Of a DNA stretch of 64,000 bases, positions 37,636 to 45,257 are shown piece after piece. Position 1 is the first letter of the stretch. Every line of letters begins with the position of its first letter. The notes under the pieces are model-generated. The model was not told the DNA's origin and did no database searches. It saw only the letters and a program-made list of their open reading frames with translations. The translations under genes and the position numbers were made by a program. The stretch is from Agromyces sp. 3263 (GTDB lineage: Bacteria; Actinomycetota; Actinomycetes; Actinomycetales; Microbacteriaceae). The stretch is taken from the NCBI RefSeq assembly GCF_031456545.1, contig NZ_JAVDUV010000001.1:434001-498000 (forward strand), given 5' to 3'.

Positions 37636-37649
37636 GATCGTATATCATT
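37636..37649. promoter_or_regulatory. Candidate GntR operator before the FAH-RraA gene
   Basis: GATCGTATATCATT matches the perfect palindrome at 35975-35988 at 11 of 14 positions and lies 27 bp before the ATG at 37676. It marks a second promoter in the cluster. Confidence 0.5.
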
Positions 37650-37675
37650 TGAGATACCAACAGACGAGGACGTCC

Positions 37676-39172
37676 ATGCGCAGCTCCGGCATCGCCACCC
37701 CCGGCAAGATCATCGCCGTGCACCTCAACTACCCGTCGCGCGCGGCGCAGCGCGGTCGCACCCCCGAGCAGCCGAGCTACTTCCTGAAGCCCTCCTCGTC
37801 GGTCGCGGCATCCGGCGACGTGCTGGAACGCCCGGCGGGCACCGAGCTCCTCGCCTTCGAGGGTGAGGTCGCACTCGTCATCGGCGAGCCCGCGCGCCGG
37901 GTCTCCCCCGACGATGGCTGGCGACACGTCGCGGCCGTCACCGCGGCCAACGACTTCGGGCTCTACGACCTGCGCGCCGCAGACAAGGGGTCGAACGTGC
38001 GCTCGAAGGGCGGCGACGGGTTCACGCCGCTCGGCCCCGACCTCATCGACGCGGCATCCGTCGCCGCCGACGCCCTGCGCGTGCGCACCTGGGTGAACGG
38101 CGCCCTCGTGCAGGAGGACACGACCGACACGCTGTTGTTCCCGTTCGGCCGCCTCGTCGCCGACCTCTCGCAGCTCATGACGCTCGAGACGGGCGACGTC
38201 ATCCTCACCGGCACGCCCGCGGGATCCTCGGTCGTCGTGCCCGGCGACGTGGTGGAGGTCGAGGTCGACGCACCGCTGGCGCCCGGCGCCCCGAGCTCGG
38301 GACGCCTCCGCACGACGATCACCGAGGGCACCACCCCGTTCGGCGACTTCGGCTCCGCACCCGCCGTCGACGACCTCCAGCGGATCGAGGCGTGGGGCGA
38401 CGCGCAGACGGCGGGCATCGCACCCGCCGATCGGGTTCCGGATGCCGCCGCGCCGCCGTTCGAGCTCACCGACGAGCTGCGGGAGCTGCTCGGGTCCGTC
38501 GGCGTGGCGACCCTCAGCGTGCAACTGCGCAAGCGCGGCTACACCGAGGTCTTCCTCGAGGGGGTGCGCGCCAACCGCCCCGGCGCACGCGTCGTCGGAC
38601 GCGCCCGCACCCTGCGGTTCATCCCGTTCCGTCCCGACCTGTTCGCCCGCAGGGGCGGCGGATACAACGCGCAGAAGCTCGCCTTCGACACGGTCGAGCC
38701 CGGCGAGGTCATCGTCATCGACGCCCGCGGCGAGCGCGGCACCGGCACGGTCGGCGACGTGCTCGCGCTGCGGGCGCAGGTGCGCGGCGCGGCCGGCATC
38801 GTCACCGACGGCGGCACCCGTGACTTCGAGGTGGTCGCCGCCATGGACATCCCGACCTTCTCGCAGGGGCCGCACCCGTCGGTGCTCGGGCGCCGCCATG
38901 TGCCGTGGGAGGTCGACGTCGCCGTCTCATGCGGCGGCGCGGCCGTCGAGCCCGGCGACGTCATCGTGGGCGACGGCGACGGCGTGATCGTCATCCCGCC
39001 CTCGCTCGCCTGGGACGTCGCCCGCGAGGCGGCGGCCCAGGAGGCGGAAGACGAGTGGGTGTCCGCACAGGTCGCGGCCGGGGCATCCGTCGACGGCCTG
39101 TTCCCCATGAACGAGGCGTGGCGCGCCCGCTACGAGGCGGACCGCGCACCTGGAGGCCGCGTTGACCGCTGA
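37676..39172 (+). CDS. Fusion of a fumarylacetoacetate hydrolase-family domain with an RraA-like aldolase domain (HpaG position)
   Basis: A 498-residue two-domain protein. Residues about 10-215 are an FAH-fold domain of the HpaG type, with metal-binding FEGEVALVIG and ANDFGLYDLR and TGTPAGSS. Residues about 265-470 are an RraA/HMG-aldolase domain with GIVTDGGTRD, which keeps the Arg-Asp pair needed for catalysis in that family. Classical HpaG joins two FAH domains (decarboxylase and isomerase); here the second is replaced by RraA. The likely job is decarboxylation and isomerisation of the oxo-pentene-tricarboxylate intermediate, which is inference. The ATG has GAGGAC upstream; the GntR gene starts inside its 3' end. 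Confidence 0.85.
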   Translation: MRSSGIATPGKIIAVHLNYPSRAAQRGRTPEQPSYFLKPSSSVAASGDVLERPAGTELLAFEGEVALVIGEPARRVSPDDGWRHVAAVTAANDFGLYDLRAADKGSNVRSKGGDGFTPLGPDLIDAASVAADALRVRTWVNGALVQEDTTDTLLFPFGRLVADLSQLMTLETGDVILTGTPAGSSVVVPGDVVEVEVDAPLAPGAPSSGRLRTTITEGTTPFGDFGSAPAVDDLQRIEAWGDAQTAGIAPADRVPDAAAPPFELTDELRELLGSVGVATLSVQLRKRGYTEVFLEGVRANRPGARVVGRARTLRFIPFRPDLFARRGGGYNAQKLAFDTVEPGEVIVIDARGERGTGTVGDVLALRAQVRGAAGIVTDGGTRDFEVVAAMDIPTFSQGPHPSVLGRRHVPWEVDVAVSCGGAAVEPGDVIVGDGDGVIVIPPSLAWDVAREAAAQEAEDEWVSAQVAAGASVDGLFPMNEAWRARYEADRAPGGRVDR

Positions 39173-39866
39173 GAGCAAGTCGCAACTCGCCTACGGGTTC
39201 ATCCGCGAGCGCATCGACGACGGGCGCTACGTTCCCGGGTACCGGCTCGTGCTCGGCCAGATCGCCAGGGAGCTCGACGTGTCGGTCGTGCCGGTGCGCG
39301 AGGCGATCCGCCGTCTCGAGGCCGAGGGGCTCGTCACCTTCGAGCGCAACGTGGGCGCGCAGGTCGCGCTCATCAAGGAGACCGAGTACCTGCACACCAT
39401 GCAGACCCTCGCGATCGTCGAGGGCGCCGCCACCGCGCTGTCGGCGCCGCACCTCGGCGCCGACCATCTGCGCCGGGCGCGCGAGATCAACGAGCGGATG
39501 CGGCGCACCCTCGACGACTTCGACCCGCACCGCTTCACCGAGCTCAACCTCGAGTTCCACGCGGTGCTGTTCGAGGAGTGCCCGAACCCGCACGTGCTCG
39601 ACCTCGTGCATCGCGGCTGGAACCGGATGCGGATGCTGCGCGACTCGTCGTTCAGCTTCGTACCCGGCCGCGCCCGCGACTCGGTCGCCGAGCACGACCG
39701 CATCGTCGAACTCATCGAGCTGGGCGCCGACCCGCTCGAGATCGAGCTGACGGCGCGACGCCACCGCACCGCGACCCTCGACGCCGTGCTGGCCTACCAG
39801 GCGAGCCACGCCCACCAGTCCCCGAACCACCCGACCCCCGCGGCCGCCGCCGGCGCCGCACGATGA
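39162..39866 (+). CDS. GntR-family regulator (FCD type) of the homoprotocatechuate cluster
   Basis: A 234-residue regulator. The winged helix covers about residues 5-70 (YGFIRERIDDGRYVPGYRLVLGQIARELDVSVVPVREAIRRLEAEGLV), and the C-terminal all-helical FCD domain carries the metal-binding Asp/His residues (for example ELNLEFHAVLF and SVAEHDRIVEL). The start is a TTG with GGAGG five to six bases upstream, overlapping the FAH-RraA gene by 11 bp; the stop overlaps the dehydrogenase gene by ATGA. The two GATCGTATA palindromes are its probable operators, and an aromatic-acid pathway intermediate its probable inducer. Confidence 0.85.
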   Translation: MTAESKSQLAYGFIRERIDDGRYVPGYRLVLGQIARELDVSVVPVREAIRRLEAEGLVTFERNVGAQVALIKETEYLHTMQTLAIVEGAATALSAPHLGADHLRRAREINERMRRTLDDFDPHRFTELNLEFHAVLFEECPNPHVLDLVHRGWNRMRMLRDSSFSFVPGRARDSVAEHDRIVELIELGADPLEIELTARRHRTATLDAVLAYQASHAHQSPNHPTPAAAAGAAR

Positions 39867-41371
39867 GAGCGACCACGATGACGCACCACACTCCCGACGG
39901 GCTCCCCGACCGCATCCGGCACTACATCGACGGCGAGTTCGTCGACTCGGTGGGCGGCGAGACGTTCGACGTCCTCGACCCGGTCACGAACGAGACGTAC
40001 GTGCAGGCCGCCGCCGGGCAGCGGGCCGACGTCGACCGCGCGGTCGCCGCGGCTCGCCGCGCCTTCACCGACGGGCCCTGGCCCCGGATGCTCCCCCGCG
40101 CTCGGGCGCGCGTCCTGCACCGCATCGCCGACCTCGTGGAGGCGCAGGACGCCCGGCTCGCCGGGCTCGAGACCTTCGACACCGGCCTGCCGATCACGCA
40201 GGCGCTCGGGCAGGCGCAGCGCGCAGCCGAGAACTTCCGGTTCTTCGCCGACCTGATCGTGGCGCAGCGCGACGACACCTACAAGGTGCCCGGCCGGCAG
40301 GTGAACTACGTGAACCGCAAGCCCATCGGCGTCGCGGGCCTGATCACGCCATGGAACACGCCGTTCATGCTCGAGTCGTGGAAGCTCGCCCCCGCCCTGG
40401 CGACGGGCAACACGGTCGTGCTCAAGCCGGCGGAGTTCACGCCGCTGTCCGCCTCGCTGTGGGCCGAGATCTTCCGCGAGGCGGGGGTGCCCACGGGCGT
40501 CTTCAACCTCGTGAACGGGCTCGGCGAGGAGGCGGGCGACGCGCTCGTGAAGCATCCGGATGTCCCGCTGATCTCGTTCACCGGCGAGAGCCGCACCGGG
40601 CAGCTGATCTTCGCGAACGCCGCACCGTTCCTGAAGGGCCTCTCGATGGAGCTCGGCGGCAAGAGCCCGGCCGTCGTCTTCGCCGACGCCGACCTCGAAC
40701 AGGCGCTCGACGCGACCGTGTTCGGCGTGTTCTCGCTCAACGGCGAGCGCTGCACCGCGGGATCGCGCATCCTCGTCGAGCGGCCGATCTACGACGACTT
40801 CGTCGCCCGCTACGCCGAGCGCGCCCGGAACATCGTCGTCGGCGACCCGCACGACCCGGCCACCGAAGTCGGGTCGCTCGTGCACCCCGAGCACTACGAC
40901 AAGGTCATGTCGTACGTCGAGATCGGCAAGGGCGAGGGCCGCCTGGTCGCGGGCGGCGGGCGCCCCGACGGACTCGACACGGGCAACTACGTGGCCCCCA
41001 CGGTGTTCGCGGACGTCGCACGCGACGCCCGCATCTTCCAGGAGGAGATCTTCGGCCCGGTCGTCGCGATCACCCCGTTCGACACCGACGACGAGGCGCT
41101 CGCCCTCGCGAACAGCGTGAGGTACGGCCTCGCCGCCTACATCTGGACGAACGACCTCAAGCGCGCCCACACCTTCTCACAGGCCGTCGAGGCCGGAATG
41201 GTGTGGCTCAACTCGAACAACGTGCGCGACCTGCGAACGCCGTTCGGCGGCGTCAAGGCGTCGGGGCTCGGACACGAGGGCGGCTACCGCTCCATCGACT
41301 TCTACACCGACCAGCAGGCCGTGCACATCACGCTGAACGAGGCCCACTCGCCCCGCTTCGGCGCCCGCTGA
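39863..41371 (+). CDS. hpaE: 5-carboxymethyl-2-hydroxymuconate semialdehyde dehydrogenase
   Basis: A 502-residue NAD-dependent aldehyde dehydrogenase. GITPWNTPFM-like ITPWNTPFM, KPAEFTPLS, the catalytic Glu in MELGGKSP and Cys in NGERCTAGSR are present, with the FFADLIVAQRDDTYKVPGRQVNYVNRKPIGV region typical of the HpaE group. It oxidises the ring-fission semialdehyde to the tricarboxylate-type acid. It starts in the GntR stop (ATGA) and precedes the ring-cleavage gene by 36 bp; ATG 39878 is an alternative start. Confidence 0.93.
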   Translation: MRATTMTHHTPDGLPDRIRHYIDGEFVDSVGGETFDVLDPVTNETYVQAAAGQRADVDRAVAAARRAFTDGPWPRMLPRARARVLHRIADLVEAQDARLAGLETFDTGLPITQALGQAQRAAENFRFFADLIVAQRDDTYKVPGRQVNYVNRKPIGVAGLITPWNTPFMLESWKLAPALATGNTVVLKPAEFTPLSASLWAEIFREAGVPTGVFNLVNGLGEEAGDALVKHPDVPLISFTGESRTGQLIFANAAPFLKGLSMELGGKSPAVVFADADLEQALDATVFGVFSLNGERCTAGSRILVERPIYDDFVARYAERARNIVVGDPHDPATEVGSLVHPEHYDKVMSYVEIGKGEGRLVAGGGRPDGLDTGNYVAPTVFADVARDARIFQEEIFGPVVAITPFDTDDEALALANSVRYGLAAYIWTNDLKRAHTFSQAVEAGMVWLNSNNVRDLRTPFGGVKASGLGHEGGYRSIDFYTDQQAVHITLNEAHSPRFGAR

Positions 41372-41407
41372 CCCCTCCGACCGACCACTCCCAGCAAGGA
41401 CGCTGAC

Positions 41408-42529
41408 ATGCAGATCCCCGAACCCACCGTCACCGACGCCGACCCCATCCCGGCCCCCGCGCACGCCATCCCCACGCCCACCGCCACGCCACCCGACATC
41501 GTGCGCTGCGCCTACATGGAACTCGTCGTCACCGACCTCGCGGCCTCCCGCGCGTTCTACGTCGACGTGCTCGGCCTCGTCGTGACCGAGGAGGACGACG
41601 AGGCGGTCTACCTGCGCTCGCTCGAGGAGTTCATCCACCACAACCTCGTGCTCCGCAGGGGCGACGCCGCCGCGGTCGCCGCCTTCAGCTACCGCGTGCG
41701 CACCCCCGAGGACCTCGATCTCGCCGTCGCGTTCTACGAGGAGCTCGGCTGCCGCGTCGAGCGCCGACCCGAGGGGTTCACCCGCGGCATCGGGGACTCG
41801 GTGCGCGTCGAGGACCCGCTGGGCTTCCCCTACGAGTTCTTCCACGACGTGCAGCACGTCGAGCGGCTCGCCTGGCGCTACGACCTGTACACGCCGGGTG
41901 CGATCGTGCGGCTCGACCACTTCAACCAGGTCACGCCCGACGTGCCGCGCGCGGTGAAGTACATGGAGGACCTCGGCTTCCGCGTGACCGAGGACATCCA
42001 GGACGAGGCCGGCACCACGTACGCGGCGTGGATGCGGCGCAAGCCCACCGTGCACGACACCGCCATGACCGGCGGCGACGGCCCGCGCATGCACCACGTG
42101 GCGTTCGCCACGCACGAGAAGCACAACATCATCGCGATCTGCGACAAGCTCGGCGCCCTGCGGATGTCGGACGTCATCGAGCGCGGACCCGGACGGCACG
42201 GCGTCTCGAACGCGTTCTACCTGTACCTGCGCGACCCCGACGGCCACCGCATCGAGATCTACACGCAGGACTACTACACCGGCGATCCCGACAACCCGGT
42301 CGTCACCTGGGACGTGCACGACAACCAGCGCCGCGACTGGTGGGGCAACCCGGTCGTGCCCTCGTGGTACACCGAGGCGTCGACCGTGCTCGACCTCGAC
42401 GGCAACCCGCAGCCGCTCACCTCGCGCACCGACGACTCCGAGATGGAGGTCACCATCGGCGCCGACGGATTCTCGTACACGCGCAAGGGCGACGACGAGC
42501 GCGGCTTCAAGCTCGGCAACACCCTGTAG
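41408..42529 (+). CDS. hpaD: 3,4-dihydroxyphenylacetate (homoprotocatechuate) 2,3-dioxygenase
   Basis: A 373-residue extradiol ring-cleaving enzyme of the vicinal-oxygen-chelate fold. With an offset of 16 it lines up with the Brevibacterium fuscum enzyme: metal ligands His171, His230 and Glu283 (155, 214, 267 there), and second-sphere Asn173, His216, Arg259, His264 and Tyr273 (157, 200, 243, 248, 257). All are conserved, so an active Fe or Mn enzyme is expected. The first 30 residues are a Pro-rich extension. The ATG has AAGGAC upstream. Confidence 0.97.
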   Translation: MQIPEPTVTDADPIPAPAHAIPTPTATPPDIVRCAYMELVVTDLAASRAFYVDVLGLVVTEEDDEAVYLRSLEEFIHHNLVLRRGDAAAVAAFSYRVRTPEDLDLAVAFYEELGCRVERRPEGFTRGIGDSVRVEDPLGFPYEFFHDVQHVERLAWRYDLYTPGAIVRLDHFNQVTPDVPRAVKYMEDLGFRVTEDIQDEAGTTYAAWMRRKPTVHDTAMTGGDGPRMHHVAFATHEKHNIIAICDKLGALRMSDVIERGPGRHGVSNAFYLYLRDPDGHRIEIYTQDYYTGDPDNPVVTWDVHDNQRRDWWGNPVVPSWYTEASTVLDLDGNPQPLTSRTDDSEMEVTIGADGFSYTRKGDDERGFKLGNTL

Positions 42530-42557
42530 GCCGGATGCCGCGGCCGGGCCGCACGCG

Positions 42558-43334
42558 TCAGGCCAGGAACTCGATCGCCGCCGACTTGAAGGCCCGTGAG
42601 GTGAGGGTCGACACGTGGTCTCGCCCGGGGATCGACACGTAGTCGGCGCCCCACTCCAGGGCGAGCTCCCGCGCGCCGACGGGGACCGGGTCCTGCTCAC
42701 CGGCGACGAAGAGTGCCGGGATGTCACCCGGGATGAGCAGCGGCGCGCCCGAGACGCCCTCGATGCAGGCGAGCAGCGCCTCCCGGTCGGCGCCCGCCGC
42801 GATCGCCGGCCGCAGCACCTGCTCGATCACCGGGTTGCGTGCCGGCTCGTCGCGGAGCAGCAGCGCCCGCGCCTCGTCGAGGTCCCACGTGGCGAAGAGC
42901 TCGGTCGGGCCGGCGCCCCCGATGACGACGCGTCGCACCCGCTCGGGAGCCAGCTCGGTGAGCGCGGCGACGACGCGATTGCCCATGGAGTAGCCGACGA
43001 CGTCCACATCGCCCGCCCCGACCGAGTCGAGCACGGCGAGCAGGTCCCCGCCGAGCCGCTCGGGCGCGTAGGCGTCGGCCTCGATCGGCTTGTCGCTGTC
43101 GCCGTGACCCCGCAGGTCGACGGAGATCACGCCGCGATGCGCGTCGAGGAGTGCGCGCACCCAGCCGGTGCCCTCCCACGTGACGGCGGCGTTCGAGGCG
43201 AACCCGTGCACCAGGAGCACGGGCGGCAGCTGCTCGTCGGCCTCGGCGACGCCGTGGACCCGGTAGGCGATGAGCACCCCGTCGGCGCTCTCGGCGTGCA
43301 GCGTGGGGAGGTCGCCGGCGACCGGCTGCCTCAC
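42558..43334 (-). CDS. Alpha/beta hydrolase
   Basis: A 258-residue alpha/beta hydrolase. The oxyanion region is LLVHGFASNAAVTW, the nucleophile elbow is GYSMGNR, and the catalytic His is in GRDHVSTL; the acid is probably the Asp in VAGEQDPVPVG. It is near an aromatic-degradation cluster but on the opposite strand. The GTG overlaps the nicotinamidase stop (GTGA), so it belongs with that operon. Substrate unknown. Confidence 0.85.
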   Translation of the reverse strand: MRQPVAGDLPTLHAESADGVLIAYRVHGVAEADEQLPPVLLVHGFASNAAVTWEGTGWVRALLDAHRGVISVDLRGHGDSDKPIEADAYAPERLGGDLLAVLDSVGAGDVDVVGYSMGNRVVAALTELAPERVRRVVIGGAGPTELFATWDLDEARALLLRDEPARNPVIEQVLRPAIAAGADREALLACIEGVSGAPLLIPGDIPALFVAGEQDPVPVGARELALEWGADYVSIPGRDHVSTLTSRAFKSAAIEFLA

Positions 43335-44026
43335 GCCGGCGCCCCGGGCTCGGCGTCGGCGTCGGCGGCGTCGCCGCGATCCGCAGCTTCGCCTTCGCCG
43401 GCCGCAGTCTCACCCGCTGCGTCAGCCTGGGCCTCCGCGTCCAGCACCGACGACTCCGCGATGGCCGCACCGGCATGGCCGAGCTCGGCGAGCGCCGCCT
43501 CCGACGTCTCGGGTGCGACGCCCGCGACGAGATCGGTGAAGACGCGCACGTGCCGGCCGTGCTCGACGGCGTCGAGGCCGCTGGCCCGCACGCAGTAGTC
43601 GGTCGCGATGCCGACGACGTCGACGTCGGTGACGCCGTACTCGTCGAGCACCTCCCCGATGGCACGACCGCCCTCGTCGACGGCCTCGAAGATCGAGTAC
43701 GCGGGCACGCCCTGGCCCTTCAGCAGGTGCACGTCGATCGCATCGACGTCGAGCGCGGGGTGATAGGCGGCCCCGACCGTGCCGGCGACGCAGTGCACGG
43801 GCCAGGTGGTGACGTAGTCGGGTGCGCCGTCGGTGGCGAAGTGCCCGCCATTGTCGTTGTCGGCGTCGTGCCAGTCGCGCGAGGCGACGACGACGCCGTA
43901 GCGGTCCTTGTGCTGCGCGAGCAGCTCGGAGATGCCCGCCGCCACCGCGGCGCCGCCCTCGACGCCGAGCGCACCGCCCTCTGTGAAGTCGTTCTGCACA
44001 TCGATGATGAACAACGCCCTCGTCAC
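43331..44026 (-). CDS. pncA: Nicotinamidase / isochorismatase-family hydrolase
   Basis: A 231-residue enzyme that probably converts nicotinamide to nicotinate in NAD salvage. The catalytic triad is Asp9 (IIDVQNDF), Lys103 (HLLKGQG) and Cys145 (ATDYCVRASG), and the metal site Asp51-x-His53...His62 is in SRDWHDADNDNGGHF. The C-terminal 35 residues are an Ala/Glu/Asp-rich tail not needed for the fold. The GTG has AAAGGAGC upstream and overlaps the M20 gene stop. Confidence 0.9.
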   Translation of the reverse strand: MTRALFIIDVQNDFTEGGALGVEGGAAVAAGISELLAQHKDRYGVVVASRDWHDADNDNGGHFATDGAPDYVTTWPVHCVAGTVGAAYHPALDVDAIDVHLLKGQGVPAYSIFEAVDEGGRAIGEVLDEYGVTDVDVVGIATDYCVRASGLDAVEHGRHVRVFTDLVAGVAPETSEAALAELGHAGAAIAESSVLDAEAQADAAGETAAGEGEAADRGDAADADAEPGAPA

Positions 44027-45222
44027 GACGGCTCCTTTCGCTGGTGTCTTCCATTCTCGCCGCACACGGCGGCGATCACGCCATCGATCACGTCGACGAG
44101 GGTGCCCAAGGACGCCGTCGACACCCACTCCTCATCGGCGTGCGCGCCTCCACCCAGCGGACCGACGAGCACGACGGGGATGCCCGCCTCGGCGATCAGG
44201 CCGGCGTCGGTCCACCACGGATCGCCGCGGCGCACCGCGGGCGTGCCCGTGGCCCATTCGACCGCGTCGACGACGGCCCGGACGATCTCGGCGTGGGCGT
44301 CCGCCTCCATCGCCGGCCGGGCGACGAGCGGCACGATGCGCGCAGGCAGGGACGGCGCGAGCACCCGCTCCAGCTCGTCGCCCGGATCCGGCTCACCCGG
44401 CAGCGTGCGCCGCTCGACCACGAGCGCGCAGCGGTCGGCGACGGTCGCGGCATCCGTTCCGCCCGCGATGGTGGCGACCCTGACGCTGCCGGCGCCGAGC
44501 AGCGGATGCCGCGGCCGGGCGTCGAGCTCGTCGGCGAACGCCCTGACGGCGAGGAGGCCGTCGGTGGCCCGGGCGATGGCGTCCACGCCGAGCTCGGGTT
44601 GCGAGCCGTGCGCCGCGAGCCCCTCGTACTCGACGCGGAACCAGGCGAAGCCGCGGTGCGCGACCGTCACCTCGAGATCGGTCGGCTCGAGCACGACCGC
44701 GGCATCCGGAAGGGACCCGTCGGCGATGGCTGCGAGGAGGTCCTCCATGCCGGCCGAGCCGAACTCCTCGTCCGCCGCGAACGCGAGCACGAGGTCGCCC
44801 GGAAGGTCGGCGGGCGCGGATGCCGCCGCGACCATGGCCGCGGCGAGGCCCCCGGCCATGTCGTACGCGCCACGGCCGACGATGCGGTCCGCGGGCCCCG
44901 AGGGTTCGGCCGCGGCATCCGGTGACGAATCGCCCGCGGCATCCGCCCGAGCACCGCTGATGGCCCCGCTGCCCCCGACCGTGTCGAGGTGCCCGGCGAG
45001 GAGCAGGCTGCCGCCGGCACTCGACCCCCGGCGGCGCGCGAGCACGCTCGGTCGTGCGCGATCGCGTCCGACGAGGCGCACCTCGAAGCCCCGAGCACGC
45101 AGCCAGTCGGCGATGACGCTCGCGAGCTCGGCCTCGCCGGCACCGCCGGGAACGAGCGACGGGTTGGTGGCGTCGACGGCCACGAGGCGGCGGGCGAGCG
45201 CCACGACGTCCTCGCGAGGCAT
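44023..45222 (-). CDS. M20-family metallopeptidase
   Basis: A 399-residue amidohydrolase/peptidase of the ArgE/DapE/carboxypeptidase G2 type. The first metal ligands are in AGHLDTVGG, the shared Asp in GRGAYDMAGGLAA, the catalytic Glu in FAADEEFGS, and the last His in GGGAHADEEW. The small Ala/Pro insertion after AGHLDTV is unusual. The ATG at 45222 has GGGAGC upstream; 45237 is also in frame. It is coupled by GTGA to the nicotinamidase gene. Substrate unknown; a peptide or N-acylamino acid is likely. Confidence 0.85.
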   Translation of the reverse strand: MPREDVVALARRLVAVDATNPSLVPGGAGEAELASVIADWLRARGFEVRLVGRDRARPSVLARRRGSSAGGSLLLAGHLDTVGGSGAISGARADAAGDSSPDAAAEPSGPADRIVGRGAYDMAGGLAAAMVAAASAPADLPGDLVLAFAADEEFGSAGMEDLLAAIADGSLPDAAVVLEPTDLEVTVAHRGFAWFRVEYEGLAAHGSQPELGVDAIARATDGLLAVRAFADELDARPRHPLLGAGSVRVATIAGGTDAATVADRCALVVERRTLPGEPDPGDELERVLAPSLPARIVPLVARPAMEADAHAEIVRAVVDAVEWATGTPAVRRGDPWWTDAGLIAEAGIPVVLVGPLGGGAHADEEWVSTASLGTLVDVIDGVIAAVCGENGRHQRKEPS

Positions 45223-45257
45223 CCGCTCTGCTCCCATGTCAGCCGATGCCCGCCCAC

